Shown here: piece by piece, positions 54,984-63,632 of the stretch
Numbering within the stretch: position 1 is the stretch's first letter
Layout of the letters: each line of letters opens with the position of its first letter
Assembly: GCF_031844705.1 (NCBI RefSeq)
Contig: NZ_CP134609.1
Coordinates: 2,976,001 to 3,040,000, forward strand
Length of the DNA stretch: 64,000 nt
From: Streptomyces sp. ITFR-16
Lineage (GTDB): Bacteria > Actinomycetota > Actinomycetes > Streptomycetales > Streptomycetaceae
Direction: 5' to 3'
Notes under the pieces: model-generated
Told to the model about the DNA's origin: nothing
The model's database searches: none
Seen by the model: the letters and a program-made list of their open reading frames with translations, nothing else
Made by a program: the position numbers and the translations under genes

Positions 54984-54995
54984 CTACGCGCGTAG
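54984..54995. promoter_or_regulatory. deo operator-like palindrome upstream of deoC
   Basis: CTACGCGCGTAG lies 13 bp before the GTG start of deoC and is identical to the palindrome at 51612. A shared flank (GATATGCTCCCC here, GGGAGCATCT there, inverted) extends the match. Confidence 0.75.
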
Positions 54996-55008
54996 ATATG
55001 CTCCCCTG

Positions 55009-55962
55009 GTGACCATGCCCACCACTGCCCCCGCATTCGCCGACGCGACGGCGTCCGAGACTGCGCTGCGCCGCTTCCTGCACGGGCTGCCCGGCGTCGA
55101 CGCCGTCGGCCTCGAAGCGCGCGCCGCCTCGCTCGGAACCCGTTCGATCAAGACGACGGCCAAGGCGTACGCCATCGACCTGGCCATTTCGATGATCGAC
55201 CTGACGACGCTGGAAGGCGCGGACACCCCGGGCAAGGTCCGGGCTCTCGCCGCCAAGGCCGTCAACCCCGATCCCACCGACCGCACGACCCCGCGCACCG
55301 CGGCCGTCTGCGTCTATCCCGACATGGCGGCGACCGCCGTCGCCGCCCTGGCCGGTTCCGGCGTGAAGGTGGCGTCCGTCGCGACGGCCTTCCCCGCCGG
55401 GCGCGCCGCGCTCGACGTGAAGCTCGCGGACGTCCGTGACGCCGTGGCCGCCGGTGCCGACGAGATCGACATGGTGATCGACCGGGGCGCCTTCCTCTCC
55501 GGCCGCTATCTGAAGGTGTACGAGGAGATCCTCGCCGTGAAGGCGGAGTGCGGGACCGCCCGCCTCAAGGTGATCTTCGAGACCGGCGAGCTGTCCACGT
55601 ACGACAACATCCGGCGGGCCTCCTGGCTCGGGATGCTGGCCGGGGCGGACTTCATCAAGACGTCGACCGGCAAGGTCGGGACGAACGCCACGCCCGCGAA
55701 CACCCTGCTGATGCTGGAGGCGGTGCGCGACTTCCGTGCGCAGACCGGTGTCCAGATCGGCGTGAAGCCGGCCGGCGGCATCCGCACCTCCAAGGACGCG
55801 CTCAAGTTCCTGGTCCTGGTCAACGAGACGGCGGGCGAGGACTGGCTGGACAACCACTGGTTCCGCTTCGGCGCCTCCAGCCTGCTGAACGACCTGCTGA
55901 TGCAGCGCCAGAAGCTCAGCACCGGCCGTTACTCCGGCCCCGATTACGTGACGGTGGACTGA
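55009..55962 (+). CDS. deoC: Deoxyribose-phosphate aldolase
   Basis: DeoC cleaves 2-deoxyribose 5-phosphate to acetaldehyde and glyceraldehyde 3-phosphate. The 317-residue product contains the Schiff-base lysine in GADFIKTSTGK (Lys217), the proton-relay VKPAGGIR lysine and AAGADEIDMVID. The GTG (55009) and ATG (55015) are alternative starts. The next gene, an aldehyde dehydrogenase, begins 5 bp after the stop and could oxidise the acetaldehyde. Confidence 0.94.
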   Translation: MTMPTTAPAFADATASETALRRFLHGLPGVDAVGLEARAASLGTRSIKTTAKAYAIDLAISMIDLTTLEGADTPGKVRALAAKAVNPDPTDRTTPRTAAVCVYPDMAATAVAALAGSGVKVASVATAFPAGRAALDVKLADVRDAVAAGADEIDMVIDRGAFLSGRYLKVYEEILAVKAECGTARLKVIFETGELSTYDNIRRASWLGMLAGADFIKTSTGKVGTNATPANTLLMLEAVRDFRAQTGVQIGVKPAGGIRTSKDALKFLVLVNETAGEDWLDNHWFRFGASSLLNDLLMQRQKLSTGRYSGPDYVTVD

Positions 55963-55967
55963 TCCCC

Positions 55968-57407
55968 ATGGCATCTGCATTCGAGTACGCACCCGCTCCC
56001 GAGTCGCGGTCGGTCGTCGACATCGCGCCCTCGTACGGCCTGTTCATCGACGGTGAGTTCACCGACGCGGCCGACGGCCAGGTCTTCAAGACGGTCTCGC
56101 CGAGCAGCGAGGAGGTGCTGTCCGAGGTCGCCCGGGCCGGCGCCGAGGACGTGGACCGGGCCGTGAAGGCCGCCCGCCGGGCGTTCGAGAAGTGGTCGGC
56201 GCTGCCCGGCTCCGAGCGCGCCAAGTACCTCTTCCGGATCGCCCGGATCATCCAGGAGCGCAGCCGCGAACTGGCCGTCCTGGAGACCCTGGACAACGGC
56301 AAGCCGATCAAGGAGACCCGCGACGCGGACCTCCCGCTGGTCGCCGCGCACTTCTTCTACTACGCGGGCTGGGCCGACAAGCTCGACCACGCGGGCTACG
56401 GCGCGAACCCGCGCCCGCTGGGCGTGGCCGGCCAGGTCATCCCGTGGAACTTCCCGCTCCTGATGCTCGCGTGGAAGATCGCCCCGGCGCTCGCCACCGG
56501 CAACACGGTGGTGCTCAAGCCCGCCGAGACGACCCCGCTGTCCGCGCTGTTCTTCGCGGACATCTGCCGCCGGGCGGGCCTGCCCAAGGGCGTCGTCAAC
56601 ATCCTCACGGGGTACGGGGACGCGGGCCAGGCGCTCGTCGAGCACCCCGACGTGAACAAGGTCGCCTTCACCGGCTCGACCGCCGTCGGCAAGGCCATCG
56701 CCCGGAGCATCGCGGGCACGGGCAAGAAGGCCACGCTGGAACTGGGCGGCAAGGGCGCCAACATCGTCTTCGACGACGCCCCCATCGACCAGGCCGTCGA
56801 GGGCATCGTCACGGGCATCTTCTTCAACCAGGGCCAGGTCTGCTGCGCGGGCTCGCGGCTGCTCGTCCAGGAGTCGGTCGAGGACGAGCTGCTGGACGCC
56901 CTCAAGCGCCGGCTGACCACGCTGCGCCTGGGCGACCCGCTGGACAAGAACACCGACATCGGCGCGATCAACTCCGCGGAGCAGCTCTCCCGGATCACCG
57001 CGCTCGTGGAGACCGGCGAGGCGGAGGGCGCGGAGCGCTGGAGCGCCCCGTGCGAACTGCCCTCGGCGGGCTACTGGTTCGCCCCGACGCTGTTCACCAA
57101 CGTCACCCAGGCGCACACCGTCGCCCGGGACGAGATCTTCGGCCCGGTGCTCTCCGTGCTGTCGTTCCGCACCCCGGACGAGGCGGTCGCCAAGGCCAAC
57201 AACAGCCAGTACGGCCTGTCGGCGGGCATCTGGACGGAGAAGGGCTCCCGCATCCTCGCGGTGGCCGGCAAGCTCCGGGCCGGCGTCGTCTGGGCCAACA
57301 CGTTCAACAAGTTCGACCCGACCTCGCCGTTCGGCGGTTACAAGGAGTCGGGCTTCGGCCGCGAAGGCGGCCGTCACGGCCTGGAGGCGTACCTCGATGT
57401 CCGATAA
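55968..57407 (+). CDS. Aldehyde dehydrogenase
   Basis: The 479-residue product has the full ALDH layout: PWNFPLLMLAWKIAPALATG, LKPAETTPLSALFF, FTGSTAVGK, the catalytic Glu region TLELGGKGANIVF and the catalytic Cys in FFNQGQVCCAGSRL. It lies 5 bp after deoC and its 3' end overlaps the next gene by 11 bp, so it sits in a deo operon and probably oxidises acetaldehyde from deoxyribose. Confidence 0.92.
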   Translation: MASAFEYAPAPESRSVVDIAPSYGLFIDGEFTDAADGQVFKTVSPSSEEVLSEVARAGAEDVDRAVKAARRAFEKWSALPGSERAKYLFRIARIIQERSRELAVLETLDNGKPIKETRDADLPLVAAHFFYYAGWADKLDHAGYGANPRPLGVAGQVIPWNFPLLMLAWKIAPALATGNTVVLKPAETTPLSALFFADICRRAGLPKGVVNILTGYGDAGQALVEHPDVNKVAFTGSTAVGKAIARSIAGTGKKATLELGGKGANIVFDDAPIDQAVEGIVTGIFFNQGQVCCAGSRLLVQESVEDELLDALKRRLTTLRLGDPLDKNTDIGAINSAEQLSRITALVETGEAEGAERWSAPCELPSAGYWFAPTLFTNVTQAHTVARDEIFGPVLSVLSFRTPDEAVAKANNSQYGLSAGIWTEKGSRILAVAGKLRAGVVWANTFNKFDPTSPFGGYKESGFGREGGRHGLEAYLDVR

Positions 57408-58293
57408 CCGTCTGAGCGTCTTCAAGACCTACAAGCTGTACGTCGGGGGCAAGTTCCCCCGCTCCGAGAGCGGCCGGGTGTACGAGGTGACGGACTCCAA
57501 GGGCAAGTGGCTGGCGAACGCGCCCCAGTCCTCCCGCAAGGACGCGCGCGACGCCGTCGTGGCCGCCCGCAAGGCGTTCGGCGGCTGGTCGGGCGCGACC
57601 GCGTACAACCGCGGCCAGATCCTCTACCGCATCGCGGAGATGCTGGAGGGCCGCAAGGAGCAGTTCGTCCGCGAGGTGGCGGAGGCCGAGGGCCTGTCGA
57701 AGTCCAAGGCGGCGGCCGTCGTGGACGCGGCGGTGGACCGCTGGGTCTGGTACGCGGGCTGGACCGACAAGATCGCCCAGGTCGTGGGCGGGGCGAACCC
57801 GGTCGCGGGGCCGTTCTTCAACCTCTCGACCCCGGAGCCGACGGGCGTGGTGACCGTGCTCGCACCGCAGGAGTCCTCGTTCCTGGGCCTGGTCTCGGTG
57901 CTCGCCCCGGTGATCGCGGCCGGCAACACGGCGGTCGTCGTGGCCTCCGCCAGGTCCCCGCTGCCCGCGCTGTCGCTGGGCGAGGTGCTGGCCACCTCGG
58001 ACCTGCCGGGCGGTGTGGTCAACATCCTGTCGGGCAGGACCGCGGAGATCGCCACGCCGCTCGCCTCCCACCAGGACGTGAACGGCATCGACCTCACGGG
58101 CGCGGACGCGGAGCTGGCCACGGAGCTGGAGATCGCGGCGGCCGACAACCTGAAGCGCGTCTCCCGCCCACAGGCTGTGGACGGCGACGAATGGTCGGCC
58201 GATCCCGGTACGCGCCGGCTGACGGCGTTCCTGGAGACCAAGACGGTCTGGCACCCGACGGGCGCGCTGGGCGTGTCGGGCTCCTCGTACTGA
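57397..58293 (+). CDS. Short aldehyde dehydrogenase-like protein lacking catalytic residues
   Basis: The 298-residue product resembles the N-terminal (NAD-binding) part of ALDH (KLYVGGKFPRSESGRVYEVT; LAPQESSFLGLVSVLAPVIA). It stops before the catalytic domain: neither the ELGGK glutamate segment nor the catalytic cysteine is present. Codon use is normal and the frame is intact. It overlaps the complete ALDH by 11 bp, so the two are coupled. I recall this pairing in other actinobacteria, so it is probably a conserved partner subunit rather than debris. Confidence 0.82.
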   Translation: MSDNRLSVFKTYKLYVGGKFPRSESGRVYEVTDSKGKWLANAPQSSRKDARDAVVAARKAFGGWSGATAYNRGQILYRIAEMLEGRKEQFVREVAEAEGLSKSKAAAVVDAAVDRWVWYAGWTDKIAQVVGGANPVAGPFFNLSTPEPTGVVTVLAPQESSFLGLVSVLAPVIAAGNTAVVVASARSPLPALSLGEVLATSDLPGGVVNILSGRTAEIATPLASHQDVNGIDLTGADAELATELEIAAADNLKRVSRPQAVDGDEWSADPGTRRLTAFLETKTVWHPTGALGVSGSSY

Positions 58294-58314
58294 CGCCCTG
58301 ACGCCGGTACGGGC

Positions 58315-58351
58315 GCGGCCCGTGCCCCGGGAACCCCGGGGTACGGGCCGC
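58315..58351. terminator. Bidirectional terminator hairpin
   Basis: A 16-bp stem forms from GCGGCCCGTGCCCCGG and CCGGGGTACGGGCCGC with one G-U wobble and a 5-nt loop. It lies between the ALDH-like gene and a convergent secreted-protein gene. Confidence 0.85.
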
Positions 58352-58358
58352 TTCCCTG

Positions 58359-58775
58359 TCAGCTGTGCAGCGCGCCCACGACCTGGCCCACCACGGGCAG
58401 GTCCTTCAGCGCGCCGCCGCTGGTCACCGGGTCGGTGACCAGGGCGGTGGAGATGGGCTTGAAGTCGGCGATCTGGGTGCCCACCGCGTTGTCCAGCGGG
58501 TCCACTCCCGTACCGGCCAGCGGGTCGAGCCGCAGGTGCGTCACCGGGGCGATGCTGTTGTCCAGCGACTGGCCGAGCGCCCCGGTCAGCGCGCCGCCCG
58601 CCGCCTCGGTGGCCTCGCCGAGGCTGGTGTCGGTGCCGGTCTCCTGCACGAGGGGCAGCGGCGCGGCCTGGGCCGCCGCACCTCCCGCGCCGAGTGCGGC
58701 GCCCACCGCGGTGACGGTCAGGCCCGCGCGCAGCAGCGTGCGGCGCCGGGACTTGGAAAGTGCGTGACGTGCCAT
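58359..58775 (-). CDS. Small secreted protein
   Basis: The 138-residue product has a Tat-like/Sec signal (SKSRRRTLLRAGLTVTAVGA, then A-rich ending AAQAAPLP) and a low-complexity mature part rich in Ala, Gly, Val and Asp (GEATEAAGGALTGALGQSL; DPVTSGGALKDLPVVGQVVG). It resembles secreted ATP-binding-annotated proteins of Streptomyces of unknown role. ATG 58775 has GGTGGGAA 5-6 nt upstream. Confidence 0.7.
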   Translation of the reverse strand: MARHALSKSRRRTLLRAGLTVTAVGAALGAGGAAAQAAPLPLVQETGTDTSLGEATEAAGGALTGALGQSLDNSIAPVTHLRLDPLAGTGVDPLDNAVGTQIADFKPISTALVTDPVTSGGALKDLPVVGQVVGALHS

Positions 58776-58885
58776 GGATTTCCCACCTGATCGGCCGTTC
58801 GAACCATCAATCGAGTAATCGTCTGAGTGCATAGCGTAGTTGAGGTGTGATGCTCGATACCAACACGACCTCCGGGGGATCCCCT

Positions 58886-59593
58886 GTGCGGGTCAATGCC
58901 TCACACTCGTGTCCTGTGAGTTCCCAAGCGCTTTCGACCCGCGTCGTCCTGCTGGCGGGCCCCTCCGGCTCCGGCAAGTCCTCCCTCGCCGCACGCACCG
59001 GCCTTCCGGTGCTGCGGCTCGACGACTTCTACAAGGAGGCGGGCGACCCCACGCTGCCGCTCGTCCCCGGCAGTACGGACATCGACTGGGACTCCGCACA
59101 GTCCTGGGACGCCGACGCGGCGGTCACCGCGATCACCGAGCTGTGCCGCTCCGGGCACACCGATGTCCCCGTGTACGACCTCTCCACCAGCTCCCGCACC
59201 GGGCACGAGACCTTCCACATCGAGCGCACCCCGCTCTTCGTGGCCGAGGGGATCTTCGCGGCGGACATAGTCGAGCGCTGCCAGTCCCTGGGCCTGCTGG
59301 CGGACGCCCTGTGCCTGCGCGGCCGTCCGTCCACGACATTCCGCCGCCGGCTGCTGCGGGATCTGCGCGAGGGCCGGAAGTCCGTGCCGTTCCTGCTGCG
59401 GCGCGGCTGGCGCCTGATGCGGGCCGAACGCCGCATCGTGGCCCGCCAGACGGAACTGGGCGCCTACCCCTGCAACAAGCCCGAGGCCCTGGGCCGCCTG
59501 GCAGCGGCGGCAGCGGGCCGCTGCCGCACACCTGCCGCCCCCAGCCCCTCCACGGCCGCCGCAGCGGCGAAATCGGGCCCCTCAGGCGGTTGA
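58886..59593 (+). CDS. Uridine kinase-like P-loop protein
   Basis: The 235-residue product has Walker A GPSGSGKSS, the following LRLDDFYKEAGDP (the D-D-F-Y motif of uridine kinases and PRK-like enzymes), FVAEGIFAADIVERC and a LID-like Arg-rich stretch. It would phosphorylate uridine or a related nucleoside. GTG 58886 (after GGGGGAT) is favoured; ATG 58850 is a longer option. The last 25 residues are Ala/Pro/Ser-rich, and their DNA merges with a degenerate CTCAGGCGGTTGAGAGGAGC intergenic repeat. Confidence 0.8.
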   Translation: MRVNASHSCPVSSQALSTRVVLLAGPSGSGKSSLAARTGLPVLRLDDFYKEAGDPTLPLVPGSTDIDWDSAQSWDADAAVTAITELCRSGHTDVPVYDLSTSSRTGHETFHIERTPLFVAEGIFAADIVERCQSLGLLADALCLRGRPSTTFRRRLLRDLREGRKSVPFLLRRGWRLMRAERRIVARQTELGAYPCNKPEALGRLAAAAAGRCRTPAAPSPSTAAAAAKSGPSGG

Positions 59594-59700
59594 GAGGAGC
59601 GGGGGCGCCCCCGGGACCCGGAACGCGCCGCGGGGCCGGACAGGACCCCCCGGCCCGTCCGACCCCACAGCTTCCCCCGTGCACCGCCGCCTCCCCCGAA

Positions 59701-59779
59701 GCGACGACCGTTCCCCCGTAACCCCCCGTGCTCCCCCGTATCCCCGTTCCCCCGTTGTTTCCCCCGTTCCCCCCGTCCC
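59701..59779. repeat. CCCCCGT-rich low-complexity tract
   Basis: About nine imperfect copies of (T/A)(T)CCCCCGT(A/T) lie between the uridine-kinase-like gene and sigQ. The rest of 59594-59700 holds no gene. Confidence 0.65.
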
Positions 59780-59780
59780 C

Positions 59781-60524
59781 TCAGGCCACCAGCTCGCCGA
59801 AGGACTCCTCCTCGTCACGGCCGAAGCTGAGGACCTCGTCCTCGCGCAGCCGGCGGAGCGACCGCCAGATGCTGGACTTCACCGTGCCGACACTGATGTC
59901 GAGGATGGACGCGATCTCCGGGTCCGTGCGGCCCTCGTAGTAGCGCAGGACCAGCATGGTGCGCTGCAGCTCGGGCAGTCGCGCCAGCGCCTGCCAGAGC
60001 ACGGCGCGCAGCTCCGTACCGCGCATCGCGTCCGTGTCGCCCACCGTCTCCGGCAGCTCCTCGGTCGGGTATTCGTTCAGCTTGCGCCTGCGCCAGGCGC
60101 TGATGTGCAGATTGGTCATGGTGCGGCGCAGATAACCGCCGACCGCCGCCTTGTCGCTGATCCGGTCCCACGCCCGGTAGGTCGAGAAGAGGGCGCTCTG
60201 CAGCAGGTCCTCGGCCTCGAACCGGTCACCGGTCAGGTGGTAGGCGGTGGCGTACAGGGAGGCGCGGCGCTCCTGGACGTAGGCCGTGAACGCCGCTTCG
60301 GCGTCCTCGGTCTGCGCCGCGGGCTTCCGCTCCCCCGTGGCCTCCCCGTACGTGCTTCCCCCGTTGCCCGCGTCAACGACCGTCATGAACGACGGATGCT
60401 GACGCCCGGCGCCTCGAACGCACCCCCGTCCGTTCACTGCGGCGCCGGACTTCTCCGTGCTCCGCCCGACGTCGTGGAGACGCGTGACAACTGCGCTTGC
60501 GGTGATGCTGTGAGTTGCGTTCAT
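59781..60524 (-). CDS. sigQ: SigE-family ECF sigma factor SigQ
   Basis: In S. coelicolor, SigQ is encoded divergently from afsQ1-afsQ2 and is controlled by AfsQ1. The 247-residue product has region 2 (AYHLTGDRFEAEDLLQSALF followed by STYRAWDRI) and region 4 (LPELQRTMLVLRYYEGRTDP followed by EIASILDISVGTVKSSI). ATG 60524 has GGGGGG 7 nt upstream; ATG 60386 is an alternative that removes 46 poorly structured residues. The sigma domains begin after residue about 75 in either case. Confidence 0.88.
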   Translation of the reverse strand: MNATHSITASAVVTRLHDVGRSTEKSGAAVNGRGCVRGAGRQHPSFMTVVDAGNGGSTYGEATGERKPAAQTEDAEAAFTAYVQERRASLYATAYHLTGDRFEAEDLLQSALFSTYRAWDRISDKAAVGGYLRRTMTNLHISAWRRRKLNEYPTEELPETVGDTDAMRGTELRAVLWQALARLPELQRTMLVLRYYEGRTDPEIASILDISVGTVKSSIWRSLRRLREDEVLSFGRDEEESFGELVA

Positions 60525-60607
60525 CTCGCGCCCCCCATCGGTGGAGTCCGGCCGTTCCTTGTGTCAACGAGCTTGCCGGGGCAGTTTCATGGCGCTGTCC
60601 GCCGACT

Positions 60608-60623
60608 GTCACAGCCCTGTCAC
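60608..60623. promoter_or_regulatory. AfsQ1-binding box
   Basis: GTCAC-AGCCCT-GTCAC matches the established AfsQ1 consensus GTnAC-n6-GTnAC exactly. It lies in the intergenic region shared by sigQ and afsQ1, where AfsQ1 is known to act in S. coelicolor. Confidence 0.88.
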
Positions 60624-60716
60624 AGGGCCCGGCGACGACACGATCCGGGGCCGTCGGATGCATGAGAGGGGACCAACTGTCGAACTAGGGCTCCCCCATG
60701 GGTCAGAATGACCAAC

Positions 60717-61394
60717 GTGCCTTTCCTGTTGCTGATCGAGGACGACGACGCCATCCGCACGGCCCTCGAACTCTCGCTGTCACGCCAGGGCCACCGTGTG
60801 GCCACCGCGGCGACGGGAGAGGACGGCCTCAACCTGCTGCGCGAGCAGCGGCCCGACCTGGTAGTGCTGGATGTGATGCTGCCCGGGATCGACGGTTTCG
60901 AGGTGTGCCGGCGCATCCGGCGCACCGACCAGCTGCCGATCATCCTGCTGACCGCGCGAAGCGACGACATCGACGTCGTGGTCGGACTGGAGTCCGGCGC
61001 CGACGACTATGTGGTCAAACCCGTGCAGGGGCGGGTGCTCGACGCCCGCATCCGCGCGGTGCTGCGCCGCGGCGAACGGGAGTCCACCGACTCCGCGACG
61101 TTCGGGAACGTGGTGATCGACCGGTCCGCCATGACCGTCACCAAGAACGGGGAGGACCTGCAGCTCACGCCGACCGAGCTGCGACTCCTGCTCGAACTGA
61201 GCCGGCGGCCGGGCCAGGCCCTGTCCCGCCAGCAGTTGCTGCGCCTGGTCTGGGAGCACGACTACCTGGGTGACTCCCGTCTGGTGGACGCCTGTGTCCA
61301 GCGGCTGCGCGCGAAGGTGGAGGACGTCCCCTCCTCGCCGACCCTGATCCGTACCGTGCGGGGCGTGGGATACCGGCTGGACTCGCCGCAGTGA
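60717..61394 (+). CDS. afsQ1: Two-component response regulator AfsQ1
   Basis: The 225-residue OmpR-type regulator has a receiver domain with the phospho-acceptor Asp52 (LVVLDVMLPGIDG), switch Thr (LTARSDD) and Lys (YVVKPVQ). Its winged-helix effector domain contains LTPTELRLLLELSRRPGQAL and VRGVGYRLD. The sequence is nearly identical to S. coelicolor AfsQ1 as I remember it, which responds to nitrogen/glutamate and activates antibiotic genes and sigQ. GTG 60717 matches that start; ATG 60708 is in frame. Confidence 0.93.
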   Translation: MPFLLLIEDDDAIRTALELSLSRQGHRVATAATGEDGLNLLREQRPDLVVLDVMLPGIDGFEVCRRIRRTDQLPIILLTARSDDIDVVVGLESGADDYVVKPVQGRVLDARIRAVLRRGERESTDSATFGNVVIDRSAMTVTKNGEDLQLTPTELRLLLELSRRPGQALSRQQLLRLVWEHDYLGDSRLVDACVQRLRAKVEDVPSSPTLIRTVRGVGYRLDSPQ

Positions 61395-62929
61395 GCACGG
61401 CTGTGCGGCGGAGCCTGCTCGCCGGGCTCCGCTGGACCAGCCTGCGGCTGCGGCTCGTCGTCGTGTTCGCGCTGGTCGCGCTGACGGCCGCGGTGTCGGC
61501 GTCCGGGATCGCGTACTGGCTGAACCGCGAGGCGGTGCTGACCCGTACCCAGGACTCGGCGCTCGGGGACTTCCGCCAGGAGATGCAGAGCCGGGCGGCC
61601 TCGCTGCCGCTGCGGCCCACCAAGGAGGACCTGCAGACCGCCGCCGTGCAGATGGCGAGCAGCAGCCCCGGTTACAGCGTGCTGCTGATCGACGAGCGCG
61701 ACCCCGGCAAGCCCATCGTCGGCAACTCCGACCTGGACACCTTCACCCGCAGCAACGTTCCGCTCTCGCTGCAGAAGCAGGTCAGCAGGAAGCAGCCGGT
61801 CAAGGCGGGCAACAAGTACGAGTACCACCTGTTCTGGCAGCGCACCTCGATCCGCGGCACGCCGTACCTCGTCGCCGGTACGAAGATCATCGGCGGCGGT
61901 CCGACGGGGTACATGCTCAAGTCGCTCGACCAGGAGCGCCAGGACCTGAGCTCGCTGGCCTGGTCGCTGGGGATCGCCACGGCGCTCGCCCTGGTCGGCT
62001 CCGCCCTGCTCGCGCAGGCCGCGGCCACGACGGTGCTGCGGCCCGTGCAGCGTCTCGGTGACGCCGCGCGCAAGCTCGGCGAGGGCAAGCTCGACACCCG
62101 GCTCGTGGTGTCCGGCACGGACGAACTCGCGGACCTCTCCCGTACGTTCAACCGGACGGCGGGCTCGCTGGAGAAGAAGGTCGCGGACATGAGCGCGCGG
62201 GAGGAGGCCAGCCGCCGCTTCGTCGCCGACATGTCGCACGAGCTGCGCACCCCGCTCACCGCGATCACCGCGGTGGCCGAGGTGCTGGAGGACGAGGCCG
62301 ACAGCCTCGACCCGATGATCGCGCCCGCCGTGCACCTGGTGGTCAGCGAGACCCGGCGGCTCAACGACCTGGTGGAGAACCTGATGGAGGTCACCCGCTT
62401 CGACGCGGGCACGGCCCGTCTGGTCCTGGACACCGTCGACGTCGCCGACCAGGTGACCGCCTGCATCGACGCCCGCGCCTGGCTGGACGCGGTGGACCTG
62501 GACGCCGAGCGCGGCATGCTGGTCCGCCTCGATCCGCGCCGGCTCGACGTGATCCTGGCGAATCTGATCGGCAACGCGCTGAAGCACGGCGGTTCGCCGG
62601 TACGGGTCGCGGTGCGGACCGAGGGCGACGACCTCGTCATCGAGGTGCGCGACCACGGCCCCGGCATCCCCGAGGACGTCCTGCCGCACGTCTTCGACCG
62701 CTTCTACAAGGCCAGCGCCTCCCGGCCGCGCTCCGAGGGCAGCGGGCTCGGGCTCTCGATCGCCATGGAGAACGCGCACATCCACGGCGGTGACATCACC
62801 GCCGCGAACTCGCCGGACGGCGACGGGGCGGTGTTCGTCCTGCGCCTGCCGCGCGACGCCGAGGCACTGGGCCGCACCACCGGGGACGACGACGCGGTCC
62901 ACCCGGACCAGGAGGACGACGCGACGTGA
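61391..62929 (+). CDS. afsQ2: Sensor histidine kinase AfsQ2
   Basis: The 512-residue product has two membrane helices (about 21-44 and 190-212) bounding an external sensor domain, then HAMP (about 213-265), a DHp domain with His283 (FVADMSHELRTPL) and an ATPase domain (NLIGNALKHGG; DHGPGIP; GSGLGLSI). The GTG start overlaps the afsQ1 stop by 4 bp. It phosphorylates AfsQ1. Confidence 0.93.
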   Translation: MSTAVRRSLLAGLRWTSLRLRLVVVFALVALTAAVSASGIAYWLNREAVLTRTQDSALGDFRQEMQSRAASLPLRPTKEDLQTAAVQMASSSPGYSVLLIDERDPGKPIVGNSDLDTFTRSNVPLSLQKQVSRKQPVKAGNKYEYHLFWQRTSIRGTPYLVAGTKIIGGGPTGYMLKSLDQERQDLSSLAWSLGIATALALVGSALLAQAAATTVLRPVQRLGDAARKLGEGKLDTRLVVSGTDELADLSRTFNRTAGSLEKKVADMSAREEASRRFVADMSHELRTPLTAITAVAEVLEDEADSLDPMIAPAVHLVVSETRRLNDLVENLMEVTRFDAGTARLVLDTVDVADQVTACIDARAWLDAVDLDAERGMLVRLDPRRLDVILANLIGNALKHGGSPVRVAVRTEGDDLVIEVRDHGPGIPEDVLPHVFDRFYKASASRPRSEGSGLGLSIAMENAHIHGGDITAANSPDGDGAVFVLRLPRDAEALGRTTGDDDAVHPDQEDDAT

Positions 62930-63543
62930 TGCGCAGCGAACGACGGGGACGCCGCACGGCCGCGGCCCTGGCCGGTGCCGCACTCTGTGCCGTACTGGCG
63001 GCGGGCTGCGGAATCCGGACGACCTCGGTGCCGGTGGACGCGGGCGCGGCCCCGTCCCGGGTGCCGTGCGCGATGCCCGCCGAGGACGTCGCGTCCCAGG
63101 CCCAGCAGGGCATCCCCGTACAGGTCTATCTGGTCTGCGCCTCGCAGCTGGTCACCGTGGACCGCGCGGTGCAGGTCCAGGAGGCCAAGTCCGACCGGCT
63201 CCGGATCGCCACGGCGCTGCTGGACCAGTTGCAACAGGAGCCGCCGGCCGACGAGCGGCAGGCGGGCTTCTCCACGGACGTCCCGAAGACGCTGCGGGTC
63301 GCCGGCCCGCGCGCCGGCGACCGCAAGGACACCCTGCGGCTCAGCGAACAGCCGGAGGACCTGCCGTCCGAGGCACTGGCCCAGATCGTCTGTACGTTCA
63401 CCGAGAGCGAGGCGCTCGTCCCCAAGGAGACGGTGCGGCTGGGCGGCCCGGGGAACTACCCGGCGCGCGGCTATCTGTGCACGGCGGAGACGAAGGCCAG
63501 CCCGAAGACCGTGCCGACGCAGGGTGCCGTCGGCCTGCTGTAG
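62926..63543 (+). CDS. Lipoprotein downstream of afsQ2
   Basis: The 205-residue product has a lipobox (LCAVLAAGCG) and a conserved-looking extracytoplasmic domain with four cysteines, in the order CAMP, LVCA, IVCTF and LCTAE, that could pair. GTG 62926 overlaps the afsQ2 stop and follows GGAGG by 10 nt; ATG 62929 is an alternative. Co-transcription suggests it modulates or reports to AfsQ2, as proposed for the equivalent gene in S. coelicolor. Confidence 0.85.
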   Translation: MMRSERRGRRTAAALAGAALCAVLAAGCGIRTTSVPVDAGAAPSRVPCAMPAEDVASQAQQGIPVQVYLVCASQLVTVDRAVQVQEAKSDRLRIATALLDQLQQEPPADERQAGFSTDVPKTLRVAGPRAGDRKDTLRLSEQPEDLPSEALAQIVCTFTESEALVPKETVRLGGPGNYPARGYLCTAETKASPKTVPTQGAVGLL

Positions 63544-63632
63544 GCCGGGGCGGACCGCCTCTGCTGAACGGTGAGCCAGGTCTCCCCGGTCCGTGCGGAA
63601 CCGATCCTGCCGCAGCCCGCGTCTTGGGTGGC

